Positions 37,701 through 52,700 of a stretch of 64,000 nt of DNA are shown here, in pieces; position 1 is the stretch's first letter, and each line of letters begins with the position of its first letter. The DNA comes from Bathymodiolus brooksi (lineage: Eukaryota; Mollusca; Bivalvia; Mytilida; Modiolidae): assembly GCA_963680875.1 (NCBI GenBank), contig OY804575.1, forward strand, positions 34,693,103 through 34,757,102. The letters run 5' to 3'. Position numbers and translations under genes: made by a program. The notes below the pieces were generated by a model. The model had not been told where the DNA came from. It made no database searches and was given only the letters and a program-made list of their open reading frames with translations.

Positions 37701-40700
37701 TCATTTGATCTTACCTCTTCTGATTTGGCCACAGCAATGGAGGAACTGTCTAGATTGTCAGAGAAAATTTATGAAATGACAAAACATGATGATAGTCTGG
37801 TAGAGATGACAGACTCATCTAGTATGCCTGGTAAGATAGAACAGTTTTAACAATATGTATGTAATATTGTTTGTAAACTTGTTATCGTCATGGATACAGC
37901 TGTAATAATACTGCTTACTTTATGTGAAACATCGATCAATTGGTTTCTAGGAAATATTTACCACTTTACAATATCAATTTTCATGTGTTTATTTTTGATG
38001 AATAGAAGATTTAGGGATATGAGTGCTTAACATAGCTTTCAATATTATTTTAGTTATATATTATCACAGTTATATATTATCACAGAGGAAACCAGAGTAC
38101 TGGAGAAAACTACTGATCTGCCACAAGTCACTGACAAACTTGATTAAATAAAATGTATTAAGTGAAGGTATCCAGACACCTAACCATTGTTGGGGGTTTT
38201 ACTGGCCAGGACTTTAAAATTGTCCTGGCTTTCCTCCTTGATTAAGCATGGTAGTGACTATATATAGCTTATTTAACAATTGTGGAAAGTTTACTATTAA
38301 CACTAATAACCCAATCCTGCAACAATAAGAACATGACCATGATGGTTTGATGAATTGAAACAAAATTTTGGAAGTAATAAGTAGTATATAGCATATTAAT
38401 ATGAAATAGTACCTGTTTGTTGAAAATAATAATGAATGCAAGAGGAATTGGTATATTAAAAGAATATTCTCATTTTTTTTTTATAGAACCAGAATTTACC
38501 CTGGAAGATATACTTAGATTAAAAGGTAAGGTCTATTCTACCTTTGTGAATTTTCATCATATAAAGTGGAAAACTCCTCTCATTGAAAATTGAAAAGATA
38601 TTGGACCATATTTTTTGCATGGATTAGAAATCCAAGTTGGCAGACACCTCATGACATTTTTTATGTTTGGGAATATGAATGAAAAGATTTTTCTCTAATA
38701 CTAAAACATGCATGAACTCAAAAATTGCATAAATAACCAAGTGAGGTTGAATTGAGCCTCTAGTTTAACCATTAGTCACTTCTTTATCTTATTAATATAA
38801 TGAAAAGATATATTGTTGCTAAATTTGATATATTGCAGACTATTAGTCAGTCAATGATCTTGATGGTATTGAACTGTGACTTTTAGTATTATACAGATGT
38901 CAGAAGTAAAGATAAATACATATGTATAACAAAATAACAGCAGTTATAAAGGTCGAGACAGACATTATCACTACTATCACAGTGAGTCTGACATTATTGT
39001 TTTTATCTGTAACATTATTATGTGTTTAACGTCACACTGACCGAAATAATTTTCTTATAATGAAAATATCCATCAGTGAGATCAAAGAAAAAATGTATAG
39101 ATTACTGATAATAAAAATTTATAGGTTTTAGTTTAAATACTGATATTTTACATGACATTTAAAGGCATATTTTCATTTATGTTTCAGCTACCTTGAGGGA
39201 CCTAGAAAATAAAATAGATGAAATAGTACTTCCTGGAAATGGTAAAGGGGTTACCAAACAAGGGATGTAAGTTAAAAATAGATTAAAAAAAATACTAGAA
39301 ATGACAGTGTTTCTTTTACAAAGATAAGCTCATTCCTTGGAAAATTAAATGTATACATTTGGGCTGTTAGAAGTAGCTTTAATTTAATTTATCTCATATA
39401 ACTAGAATACTTGGCTATTTTGAAGTAAAATCATCCATCTACCTTCGACTTCAATACTGTTTCTCTGTCTGTCTTTCATTATCTCTGATCTTAATTCCTG
39501 TATGTTTTAGATGGCTCACCTTCAAATGTGTCTTTTGTTATCTCAGTTTTAAGTTTTTATAACTTTAGAGGCTAGTACTACTTATGCTTTGTATTCAACT
39601 GTCTATCTTGTCTTATTCTCATAATGATATAGCTAAACAAAATAAAACCATACAGAAAAAGGAATTATTTTCCCCAGAATTTGAAACTTGGTGGCTAAAG
39701 AAAACAACAATCTTCAATCATCAATGGAATGAATGAATTTTGTTGTTGTTTATTGTTAGCTCACCTTGCCAAAGGCCAAGTGAGCTTCTAGTATGACTTA
39801 ATGTTGTCTCTTGTAATTTTTTATTTCATATTTTAATCTTCAACTGCAAAACTGCTCAACCAAATGGAGATGACCATTGGGAACAGAAAATTTAGAATTT
39901 TACAAATGTAGTTGATCCTCTATATATAGAGGGGCTAGTAGGAGGCATGAAAAGGGAAAATTATGTAAATTTAAAAAAAATATATATGTGAGCCTCTAGT
40001 TTACATTTGTATTTGTTTAACCTTATCTCTATAAGTTTGTCATCTCTTTCAGGTTTATATTTGAACTGTTGAGCGGTGTATCTATAGGATTTGATACTAA
40101 GAATTTTCAGATTGACTTGCTGGACAAGATAATTAATTATATCTCCCAAGATTGTAAGTTGAATTCAAACTAGGTCACATTCTTAATCTTACTTATATGG
40201 AAGCTTGAAGATAGAATAAACAGATTTCTATTAAAAATTAAAATTTAAATGTTGGACAATATTACCAACTATAAGCATACAAACCACTCTATTTTCAAGC
40301 TCTGTATTTTGTAACCACAATAAAAATAAAACTATGATTATTTAATAAGTTCTAACAATATCAGTAGTGTAATGGTTAGCATGCTGACCTTGAGTGCAGT
40401 AGATTGTGGTTTGAGCCCTTGTCAGATCAAGCTAAAGACTATTATATTGGTATTTGTTGCTTCTCATTTAAGTACACAGCATTAATGAGCCAGAGCAAAG
40501 ACTGGTTGGTTTGGAATCAGGATAATGTGTCAGTGGAGCAACATGTCTATCTGTTTCAGTGAGCTAGCACTATAAAAATCAAACTAAGCGTGTTGTTCTA
40601 GTAGAAAGTAGACATCATGTCATTGAAATGCAACTTGTTCTCACCATGATATAATTGCAAAAAAGTTCAGTTCGTGATGCAAAACAATCTCGCTCACTCT

Positions 40701-43700
40701 GATAGGTTCATGACCTTAATGTTTTTTGCATAAAAAAATGTGAAATTGACATTGTTTTGTCTTATTTTCTGGTGAAAGTGTAAGTAAATTTCACAATATG
40801 ACAACATAAAATATCATTTATACAGAAGTCCCCATTTGTCATTTCTGTCAAAATTTGGGATGAAATATGGCTCCTATTGTTCCTAGTCTATTAATTATAT
40901 GATTCTACAAAAAAAAAAAATCCTATCAAATATTTATTGTTCTTTTTTTAGCAATGTCAGGATTTAGTACCAAAGGAGCTGGTCTTACAAAGTTCTGTGA
41001 TTGTTTAAAGGTATGTGATTATGATTGAGCCATATTGTAAACTATTAGAACTTGCTTAAACAAATGTAAACATGTATAAATTAAATTAATTGATTTTTCT
41101 TTAACATGAAGTGAGTAGTACTAAAAAGGTGTTTTTGTTATAAAACACTGACCTGAAATTAGTGAATCACAGTGGAACATTGTGATTGCTAGTGGACATT
41201 TACATTTCAGCCCTAGCAGTGTATTTCTATATAATATAGAGTTAATTGAATTAGTAGTGTTTAAACTAAATTCACAGTGGTACACTATTACAGCAGCAGC
41301 AGTGATTTTCAAAAGAAACACATTATCAGGTACTGTATATTCATGACAATAACAAGTGTACAAACAATATTTGCATGTACATTGTAGTAAGGGGTTATGG
41401 TGCTTAGCGACACTTTCAACAATATTTCAGTTATATCGTGGCGGTCAGTTTTATTTGTTGAGGAAACCGGAGTAACTGTAGAAAATCAACAACCTATCGC
41501 AAGTCACTGATAAACCTTTTCACATAAAATCATAATGTTGTATTGAGTACACCTCACCATCAGCATATATTTAGTGTGTTCATAAAATGTTTCTTTGTCT
41601 AGCATTTTACTTGACCGCAAAACAAAAATGAAGTTAAAGATTGTGTATTATAAAGAACACATAAAATCATTATAATCAGTTAATGGCCATAAAACATTTT
41701 GGGTTACAATCATAGTTTATGATATTGGTTTCATTGTTTAAGCAGCATGCATGACAAGTATAGAAAATCACAATATTAAATCATAACCATAGCTTAGTTA
41801 AGCACCATTCAACCATATTGTTTAGTTTGGTTTTATTGTGTTTAATGCCACTTTCAACAATATTTCAGCTATATTGTGGCAATCAGTTTTATTGGTGGAG
41901 GAAACCGGAGTACCAGGAGACAACCACCGTCATCCTTATTGTACTTCTGAAAAATCATAAAATATATTTGATTTTGCAGGTTATATTCAGTAGAGATTTG
42001 TCTGATGGAAGTTCTCTACATTTACACAAGGCTAACTTAGCCAAATCATACAAGGTAACATCACTTCTTAATTTCTGTAGTTTAAAGCGGTTGTCTTCCC
42101 TTTCTGCTGCCATTGTTTATTTATGTCAACAAGCTTAGCCAAATCATACACGGTAACATCACTTCTTCTTAATTTATGTAGTTAATCGGTTGTCTCCCCT
42201 TTCTGCTGCCATTGTTTGTTATGTCAACAAAGTTGTTAACTGATTTGCAAATGAAAACTTGATTTTGATTGACAGAATTTTCAAACAAAATCAATCAAAA
42301 GCTAGCTATTGTATGCTGGATTAAATAATCCATTTTTAGCTCACCTAGGCCATGTGAGCTTTTGTCATGGGTAATCGTCCGTCCGTCCGTTAGCTTTTCA
42401 CATTTAAATCTTCTTCTCTGAAACCGCTGAACAGAAATCAGCCAAACTTGCCAGAAATGTTCACTGGATGGTCCTCTACCAGATTTGTGTTTTTGGTGCT
42501 GATTTGAAATCCAACATGGCTGCCAGGGTCCATAATGTGTTCTCATTGGCTGAAATTTTAAAAATCTTCTTGTCAGAAACCACTAAGTCAATTGAAATGT
42601 GACTTTGCAGGAATGATCATTGGGTGGTCCTGTACTAAATTTGTGAATCGTTTGCCGATCGGAAATTCAAGATGGCCGCCATGACTCGACTTAGTTTAAC
42701 ATTGGACCCTATGGGAATTTCACATTTTCATCTTTTTTTCTGAAACCACAAAACAGATTTGAACCAAACTTGGCAGAAATGTTCATTGGATGGTCATATA
42801 CAAGATTTTTGTTTTTGGCGCTGATCGGAAATCCAACATGGCTGCCAGGGCCCATAATGTGTTCTGATTGGTCGAAATTTAAAAAATCTTCTTGTTAGAA
42901 ACCACTAAGCCAATTGAATTGTGACTTTGCAGGAATGATCATTGGGTGGTCCTGTACTAAACTTGTGAATCGTTTGCCGATCGGAAATTCAAGATGGCCG
43001 CCATGACTCGACTTAGTTTAACATAGGACCCTATGGGAATTTCACATTTTCATCTTTTTTTCTGAAACCACAAAACAGATTTGAATCAAACTTGGCAGAA
43101 ATGTTCATTGGATGGTCATATACAAGATTTCTGTTTTTGGCGCTGATCGGAAATCCAACATGGCTGCCAGGGCCCATAATGTGTTCTGATTGGTTGAAAT
43201 TTTAAAAATCTTCTTGTTAGAAACCACTAAGCCAATTGAATTGTGACTTTGCAGGAATGATCATTGGGTGGTCCTGTACTAAAATTGTGAATCGTTTGCC
43301 GATCGGAAATTCAAGGTGGCCGCCATGACTCGACTTAGTTTAACATTGGACCCTATGGGAATTTCACATTTTCATCTTTTTTTCTGAAACCACAAAACAG
43401 ATTTGAATCAAACTTGGCAGAAATGTTCATTGGATGGTCATATACAAGATTTGTGTTTATGGTGCTGATCGGAAATCCAACATGGCTGCCAGGGCCTATA
43501 ATGTGTTCTGATTGGTCGAAATTTTAAAAATCTTCTTGTTAGAAACCACTAAGCCAATTGAATTGTGGCTTTGCAGGAATGATCATTGGGTGGTCCTGTA
43601 CTAAACTTGTGAATCGTTTGCTGATCGGAAATTCAAGATGGCCACCATGACTCGACTTAATTTTAACATAGGACCCTATGGAAAAAATGTTTAAAAGTCT

Positions 43701-46700
43701 TCTCCTCTGAAACCAGTAAGTCAGTTTAAAGCAAACATGGGATGAATGGTCCTTAGGTGGTCAACTTTCAAAATTATGTCCTGTGACCCCGACCTCCATC
43801 CAAGATGGCAACCATCAGCGAACATAGTTTTAACATAGGACCCTATGGGAAATATATTTAAAAATCTTCTTCTCTGAAACCAGTAAGCCAATTTAAAGCA
43901 AACATGGCATGGATGGTCCTTAAGTGGTCAATTTTCAAAATTGTGTCCAGTGACCCTGACCTCCATCCAAGATGGCCACCTTCAGCAGACATACTGTAGT
44001 TTTAACATAGGACCCTATGGGAAAAAAATGTTTTAAAATCTTCTCCTCTGAAACTAGTAAGCCAATATAGCAAACATGTCATCGATGGTCCTTAGGTGGT
44101 CAACTTCCAAAATTGTGTTCAGTGATCCCGATCTCGGTTCAAAATGGCCACCGTCAGCAGACATAGTTTTAACATAGGACCCTATGGGAAAATTGTTTAA
44201 AAGTCTTCTCTTCTGAAACCAGTCAGCCAATTTAAAGCAAACATGGCATGGATGGTCCTTGGGTAGTATACTTTCAAAATTGTGTCCGGTGACCACGACC
44301 TCCATCCAAGATGGCTGCCATGAGCAGACATAGTTTTAACATAGAACCCTATGGCAGTATGGGATTTGAATAGTAACTTAGATGTATTCAGCATGCAGAC
44401 ATTCTTAAGAGGACTTATTTATGTCAGGTGAGCGATACAGGCTCACCTGAGCCTCTAGTTAGTAAACTTAGGTATAGAAATATTTAATTTTAGTAAGACC
44501 CAGTTTATTCCTGTTTTTATAGATTAAATCATTCAACATGAATTGGCAAAACACACTTTTAAATAATATTATATTTTGATATAAAGGTATATAGGGAACG
44601 ATGAAGATTTATATTATATTTATTAACAAGTATAATAAACATTGAAACAATAGTGTTGTTGGTTTTAGGTTCATATACAGCAGACACAATCCAACAAGAA
44701 ATTTAATAAGATTAACAGTTGGACCAGTAATAACTCTTCTGAAAAAATGGGTTAGTATAATGTTAGTTTTGAGCGAATATGAGGGTTAAGTTTTTATTCT
44801 TGTAATTATAGTTATTGTAAGAAAATATTGAATTTAAAGGAAATTGATTAACCCACTCAGTTCTCATATCTATTTATATATAGCCTTTTCCTCATATTTA
44901 TCAACAGGACAGCCATTTTGATAGAATATTTTAGTTGAGTTCGATGATTTTACATCAAGAAATATAATAATTTAGATATACAGTTGAACCTTATAATCGC
45001 AAACATAAGTCAATTTAGGATCTGTACACTTCTTGAGGATTTTCACACGTCATTCCAGAGTGATTGAATTTTGTCCCATGAAAAATAGTCTAGTAAACAT
45101 GTCACACACTAGCATCCACTTTGTGTTGACCGATATTGTTCAAACTACACCAGATTATTAGGAATTGTGGTTTGAGGGTCTGTATTTTTTTGGGGACACT
45201 TTTTAAATTTCAGAGTTATAGGACTTTTTTTCATGCTTATCATGCACATGTTTATATATAGATAATATACATACATTTTGTTGAAAGATATATAATTTAT
45301 TTTGTACAAGAAACAGGTAGAACAGGTATGGTGTCCACACTTATTATCCCCTCGCCAACGAAGTTGCGAAGGGATATAGTAATGCTACTATCCGTCCTTC
45401 CATAACATCCTTGTGAACACTCTAGGATCAACATCCTTCAATGGATTTTGACCAAACATGGTACATATTTAGTCCTTAAGAGAATCTGGAACCCTATTGA
45501 TTTTCAAGGTCAAAGGTCAAGGTCACCGGGTCAAATTTTTACCTCGTAACATCCTTGTGAACACTCTAGAATCAACATCCTTCAATGGATTTTGACTAAT
45601 CTTAGTACATATTTAGTCCTTAGGAGAGTTTGGAACCCTATTGATTTTCCAGGTCACTGGGCCAAATTTTTACTGCGTAACATCCTTGTGAACACTAGAA
45701 TCAACATCCTTCAATGGATTTTGACCAAACTTGGTACATACTAGTCCTTATGAGAGTCTGGAACCCTATTGATTTTCAAGGTCAAAGGTCAATGTCACCA
45801 GGTCAAATTTTTACCACGTAACATCCTTGTGAACACTCTATAATCAACATCCTTCAATGGATTTTGACCAGACTTGTTACATACATAGTCCTTAGGAGAG
45901 TCTGGAACCATATTGATTTTCCAGGTCATAGGTCAAGGGGTCCAATTTTTACTGCATAACATCCTTGTGAACACTCTAGAATCAACATCCTTCAATGGAT
46001 TTTGACCAAACTTGGTACATACTTAGACCTTAAGAGAATCTGGAACCCTATTGATTTTCAAGGTCATAGGTCAAGGTCACAGAGTCTAATTTTTAGGCGA
46101 GGGGATACGCCACGCTTTGCATTGCCCTTGTTCTATTTAATTCTTTAATTATTTTATGAGGATTACATACAGCTAGAGAGGCTATTAGTAGTTCTCCTCG
46201 CTTATTCTGTTACCATTTCTGACCATCACTCAGCATGAATCAGGTACCAGAAAAACTAGATCTTGGCATCTAACCGTGTATACCAAAAATATATTCAAAT
46301 CAATGCAATTACTGCTCAAATAGAATGAGTGCAGGATAAAATAGAATTATTTGTGAGTGAAGTTGTATATGTTTATTAATTGTTGGTGACATTGTCGACC
46401 ATTACTGATTAATGTTTCAATTTTTATTAAAACAAATACTGTGAATTCATTTATTTTCGTTGGTACCAATTTTCGTGGATTGGGAAAAAATGGCATTTCG
46501 TGGGATAGTTAAATTCGTGGATTGCCGATTACAAAAAATTAAAAAAAAAGTTTGAAATACTTAAACTCGTGGATTTTCACTTCAAATTCGTAGATTTTGC
46601 GTGTTGCGATCTACGGTAAAGTGTTCATTTTAAGTAAATTTACAAATACGCCAAACAAATATGGATCATTGTTGTACATTATCAGCTTGTTACAATTTTG

Positions 46701-49700
46701 ATAATTATTTGATTGCATAATTAATACTTCTTTGAAGAAGCCCACAAATTCAATCAATAACATCCAATCAGAAATAATTTGTAATCATCGGAAGATGATC
46801 AAAAGATAAGAAGTGGGCATACAATGTTTGCATCCCAAGCCGTGAATCTACTCATTGAGCAACTTGTCATAAATACCGGGAAAAAATGGTTTCTCTCATA
46901 ACACAATGCCTCTACAACAGTGGTTAAAGTCTGGTAGCGTTAAGGTGAAAGCTCCCGTTACGCCGGGACTACCTGATCCGTCAAAAAGGTATGTTTTTGC
47001 TAAACTTCACACTAGGAGTCAAAACTTAAATTATAATTCGTTGTACTCTACCGGGAACATGACATGCCATAAATGATACATATAAAAAAAAAGTTGCATT
47101 AAACAGTAAAGAAAAAAGGTGTGATATTTTATGTCACAGCAGTTAAACATCATGTGTCAACAAATTAAAATCCTGACCTCCGGGTGTATGTGATACCAGT
47201 ATACCGACCGTTAATCCGATTATTATCACAAATAAACTATGAATGTCAATCAAAATGTTTACACAGCAATTATAAAAGGCGACAATAATGTTAGTATTAT
47301 CGATTGAAATTTTACCAAAAATGTTTTGTATTGATGTTATATGTACAAGCAATTTAATTTTTATTTACCAATTTATCCTTTATTTTTCTTTATTAATCAA
47401 CACTTCAATAAACAATACAAAAATTCCGGAAGTTATTACCGCAAATTTTTTCCATAAATCTCACAATAATAAACAATGTATTCCAAGAGTTTGCATGTTT
47501 ATCAATCACAAAATGACACACAGGTACATTTATTTAAGATTCACATGACATGCATTACAATTACATCATGTAACAATGTTGAATTACCTACATGGCTACA
47601 AACGTTTGTGTTGTCAAAACCTTGCTTACCGCCAAACGGAAATCAAATAGTCATTTTCCGTCGAACATTTAAATTCGTGGTTTGCTGGCACCCACGAAAA
47701 TTGGTATACCACAAATAAAAATGAATTCACAGTATCTGACAGTTAGATTTGTGTTTACCATGTTATAGGTGAAAAATTATTCACATGGCAAATATCAATG
47801 TCCAGTGGCTTACACTTTAGATAATTTCTTGTAAGAAAAATTATATAGTATATGGCATGCAAATTTTTTTTAAGACACAAGACATATTGAATGGAGAAAT
47901 ATGAAATAGAGTAACTAGTCAGGATTTTCTGTTGTGAAAAAATCGATCTCATTAACTCGTATATATGGATAATTTGTTGGTGAGTGAAAATGAGTATTCT
48001 AGTGACATGATATTGTAATACAAAGTTGTTTATTATATTACAGGTAAAACATTGAGTTATTGGTGTTTCAGCTCAGGACATAGTATGGCTGACTTGATGG
48101 CACATGATATTAAATGTGTTATATTGACCAGTGGCACATTATCTCCTTTGTCCTCCTTTACTATGGAGATGCAAATGTAAGAATACAATAGTTAATTTTT
48201 GAGGGATAGATGGACACTGAATATCTTCTAAGATAATCTACCACTGTTGCAGGGGTTAAAAAATCCACTAGCCCGGGGCTAGTAATTTCCACATTTGGGC
48301 TAGCTGAAATAATCAGCTGTAAGCACAACGGGCTAGTAAAAAAATATATTGGATATTGACAAACTTGTCAATATTCGCGTATCTACTTATATTCATATAT
48401 GTTGTTTAATCAGCAGCAATGTTTTATTTTTTCAACCGCTAGCTTTTTGTCGAAATTGAGAGCAAAGAAGGTAGAAAAACCGTGTAACTTGTCATAATAA
48501 AACAGCTTCAACAAATGACGGCTTACCGGAAATTTCGAAAATGAAATACCAGAATCGGATTCCGGAACCGGGAACGACTATTTCCGGTTTTGCCGATAGT
48601 TAAAAAAAAATTAATGCCGACCGACCCTAGATTTTTTTGACATGTGACCGTAAACACACATATTTTTTTTTGGCCTTACAGTGACCTGAACTGTGGAAAT
48701 TAAGTGAAAATAAAACGCAATACCAGATCTGAAAAGAAAGATAGTTAAACTAATATACATTGTACATGTTGTACAAGGGTTCAAGTCTGCAAGTCGGATT
48801 CATGAAATCACGGTATTGACCAGGACTTGTGGTTCATAGATTCGGGCTAGTAATATTTGGGAGTATGCTAGCCCTGGGCTAGTGAGGTGGTCCAAGATTT
48901 TTTAACCCCTGTGTTGTCTCACCATGTTAAGGTCTAAGGCCAACAACATGATAGGACAATATCCTGGACTGCTGTCTTAACCTTAGGACAACTACACAAC
49001 CCCTAAAAATAATCTATGGGCATTTTGAGGCAGTCAGGTCTATTGATGGAGAATAGAAGAGTAAATCACAGACCTGTCACAAGTGACTGACAAACTTTTA
49101 CATGTAATGTAATGTGACACATCACTCCTGGTGGGAAACAAACTCACACCATTAGAAACACTATACACTGACTTCATAGGTAGATTAAGTCCAACTACCA
49201 CACAATCTGCAGTCCTCCCAATAAAATTCAAATTTAGATGAAGTTGATGAATGAAATATGGCTGTCAACCTGACTTGATGAGTTGTCATATCCTTCAGAT
49301 AAAATAAATAATTTTTGTTTTGTTTATCTTCTTGCAAAGTAATCGAATATACTTTGTTATAATTATCATTGAACTTCTATTGTAGACCTTTTCCAGTTAC
49401 GTTAGAAAATCCTCATGTTATTGATAAACACCAGGTTTGGATTGGGACTGTCGGCAAGGGTCCAGATGGAGTCACTCTTAATTCTAATTTTGAAACCAGG
49501 TAGGAACCATAACAAAATATTGTACAAGAAAGGTTTCAGTTGTATCTTAAATGGCCAAGTTTTAGTTATCCTTACTAAATGGTAAAAAGAACTTGAAAAA
49601 TAATAAACTGTTTTAAGAACAACATTAATTTTATCAATTGCTTTTATATTAGGGACCGATTCTAATTATGATCAAAGTAGACGTTGACATTTTTCAGTGT

Positions 49701-52700
49701 GAAATTGGGAATGTTGTCATGTAGTCTTGTTATTTTATGATTATTATTTGTTTCAGATACTCTGCAAGTTACCAAGCTTCCTTAGGAAATACTATTGGTA
49801 AGTTGTTTTTTTTTATTAGCGTACATTGCCAAAGATCAAGTTTGAATTTAGTATCACTTGGCATCAGTCACACTCTTTTCGTAATTATTAACTTTTTCAC
49901 ATTTTACTCCAGGTGTGCAATACAAATCTCATTAAATAACATTACTATATTTATGAAAATTCTGTGGCCTTTTAGATTAGGGTTATGGTGTTTAATGCCA
50001 CTTTCTTGATTAGTCATTTCAGTAGAGGCAATATTTATGGATAAAAAAAACTACGACGTATGAAATGTTTTATTAGCTGGGAAACTGGATGAAAAACTTA
50101 CTTAAAAACAAATTGTACTTTTCAGTGAATTTTGCCAGAATTGTTCCAAATGGAATGTTGATATTTTTCCCGTCATATCCTGTAATGGACAAATGTATAG
50201 AATATTGGAAGGTAGGAAAAATGTATGGGATAAAAACAGTCTAATTAAACTATGTGATAAATAGTGTATTCATGTGTCATTCTTAAATGTTAAATCAATA
50301 TGCCTGAAATTATTATTACTGGGTTCTCGTGAGACATTGGTTTAAACTGTACCTGGTACTTTATTAAAAAAAATATTCAACAATAAAATGTGATTATAAG
50401 AAATTAATTTGGATTCTGAAACAAGAAACATTCTTATAGTAGTATTAAGACATGCATAGTAGAAACATTTACATAGACTTTTTTTCTTCACACCACATCT
50501 TGATAATTATTTCCAGCCACCTAAATGATATAAGTAGCATAACTGGAAATCGGCAAGATTTTCAAGATCATTGATTAGAAAATCAAAATCAACTGATCAT
50601 CAATGATCGAGCATACATGTATGAAAATATTTTGTAGCTATAGTTACTAAGATTAATCTTTTTGCAAGAATTAAAAAAAAAAATTAGCAGAATGTCACGA
50701 TATCAGCTTGTAAAGTTGTGAATTGATCATATAATCAGGATACCATCTTATGACCGATTAGTGATTGGTACACCACTAATAACTGTTACCATGAAAGTGA
50801 GTTGTTAGATGGCCCATAATTTGAAGGAACGAATTAATGTTACCTCTTAACAATTAATATTACAAAAAAGTCTTAATCTTACATATGCTGGATTATCAAA
50901 AAGATTTTTTAAGTAGTAGCAAAAATGATTTTTATTTACAGGAAAACAACATATATAACAGAATTACTCAGTATAAACCTGTGTTTGTAGAACCAAAGGG
51001 TAAAATAGACTTCCAGGATGTAAGTTTATCATGATCTATCCCATAATGCTCCATTCTGTATTAGTGAATTACAATGATTGATTGTTGGTTGTTTGGTACT
51101 TAACTATTGGCAGCAGATATTTCTTTTATATTCTGGATGAGAACAAGTTCAACAATAAACAAAATGTATCAAAATTATACAGAAATTAGGGAGGAATGGG
51201 ACAATGGAGGCAACACATTTTTACTATCACTGGAACATTTTGGAGAGTTGAAGTACCAATTACCAACTTGCCCCTGTAATATAGAACCTGGTTACAAAAA
51301 GGAACTCTACTTTTTATGCATAAAATACCTTCTATTTTATTTGTTATTATGTCGGAAAAAATGTGAAATCTAACTTTACAGTATATAGCCTATACCATAT
51401 TGCTTATATATGTTGGACAAATTTATGATTTTGTTTAAGGACAAAATCGTTAATTAATTAAAGGGGAGTAAATTGTTTTAGCTAGTTTAAACTGTTTACC
51501 TGTATGGTGTTATGGCGTTTAACACCACTTTCAACAATATTTCAGTTATATCGTGGTGGAGGAAACCCAGAGTACCCGCCGAAAGTCAGTGACAAACTTT
51601 ATCACATAATATTATAACCAGATTTATAACATTAGCTTTAATACAAGATTCCTGACTATTTTAACTGAAAGTGCAAATATAAATTCACAAATATTTACAC
51701 TCATAATATTATTATTCTTGTTTACGAAGTGATCTGTATGCAAAATTAATTTTACATTTTATTTCATTTTATTTCAGGCTATGTTTGAGTTTTATAATAA
51801 AATAAATGACCCATCATTAAATGGAGCTATATTTATTGCAGTGTGCAGAGGAAAGGTTGGTTGTTCATATAAAACAAGAAATAGGGGGGATTTAGTTATC
51901 CATATAATTGAGTTATTTATAGTGATGAATCATAGTTTAAATTAGATTTGTCACTGTGTTCATAAATAAGTAATTTGCTTTGTTGTGGTGACAAACAATT
52001 AATGAATGGCCTTACTGTTGTTCTACTGTACTTCTTCCTTGTATTTGTTGTTTTTACTTACTGAAGCAGATCATGCACAAGTGTTGCAACCGGGAGGTGG
52101 CATTGTGAAATTCCTGTAATTTGAAGATTCACTTTATTATATAAAAAAAAGAAGAGCACATTAAGCACATAAAATTCTCCTTTGTAAACATGTTATGGAA
52201 CAATCTTCAACAAATGGTCCCTGTTTTTATCTGAAGGCTGGTGATTAGGTCAGTTTATCTATTGCCATTGACTATACAACGCTCACCATACTTGGTTCAC
52301 ACATTGATTGTGGTGGGAACATGTCTGTTAGACATTAATTTACATCATTTTTTCATGATTAGGACAGTTTCTTTATTCCCATGCAACCTATGTTCACCAT
52401 ATTCACACAAACAAATTATGAGGGGCAGACGGAACATAGATCTGTGTCCACACTTGTTCTTTAAAAAGATACTTTTACCCCTTTTTGTAAAGTCCAAGAT
52501 TCAACGTTGATTCTTTTGTATGCAATGTCTTTTAGTAATTAATAGTAACAATAAATAATATTTATGTGTAACATATTTTAGAGAAGTTGTATATTTATCT
52601 GTATAAATATGTTTTCTGGGTTGTAGGTGAGTGAAGGTCTTGATTTTTCAGATGCCAATGGTAGAGCTGTAATTATCACTGGTCTCCCCTATCCACCTTA

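Noticed and set aside
40366..40440. tRNA gene
   Set aside because: It has tRNA-like boxes but continues into a SINE body and does not fold as a complete cloverleaf by eye.
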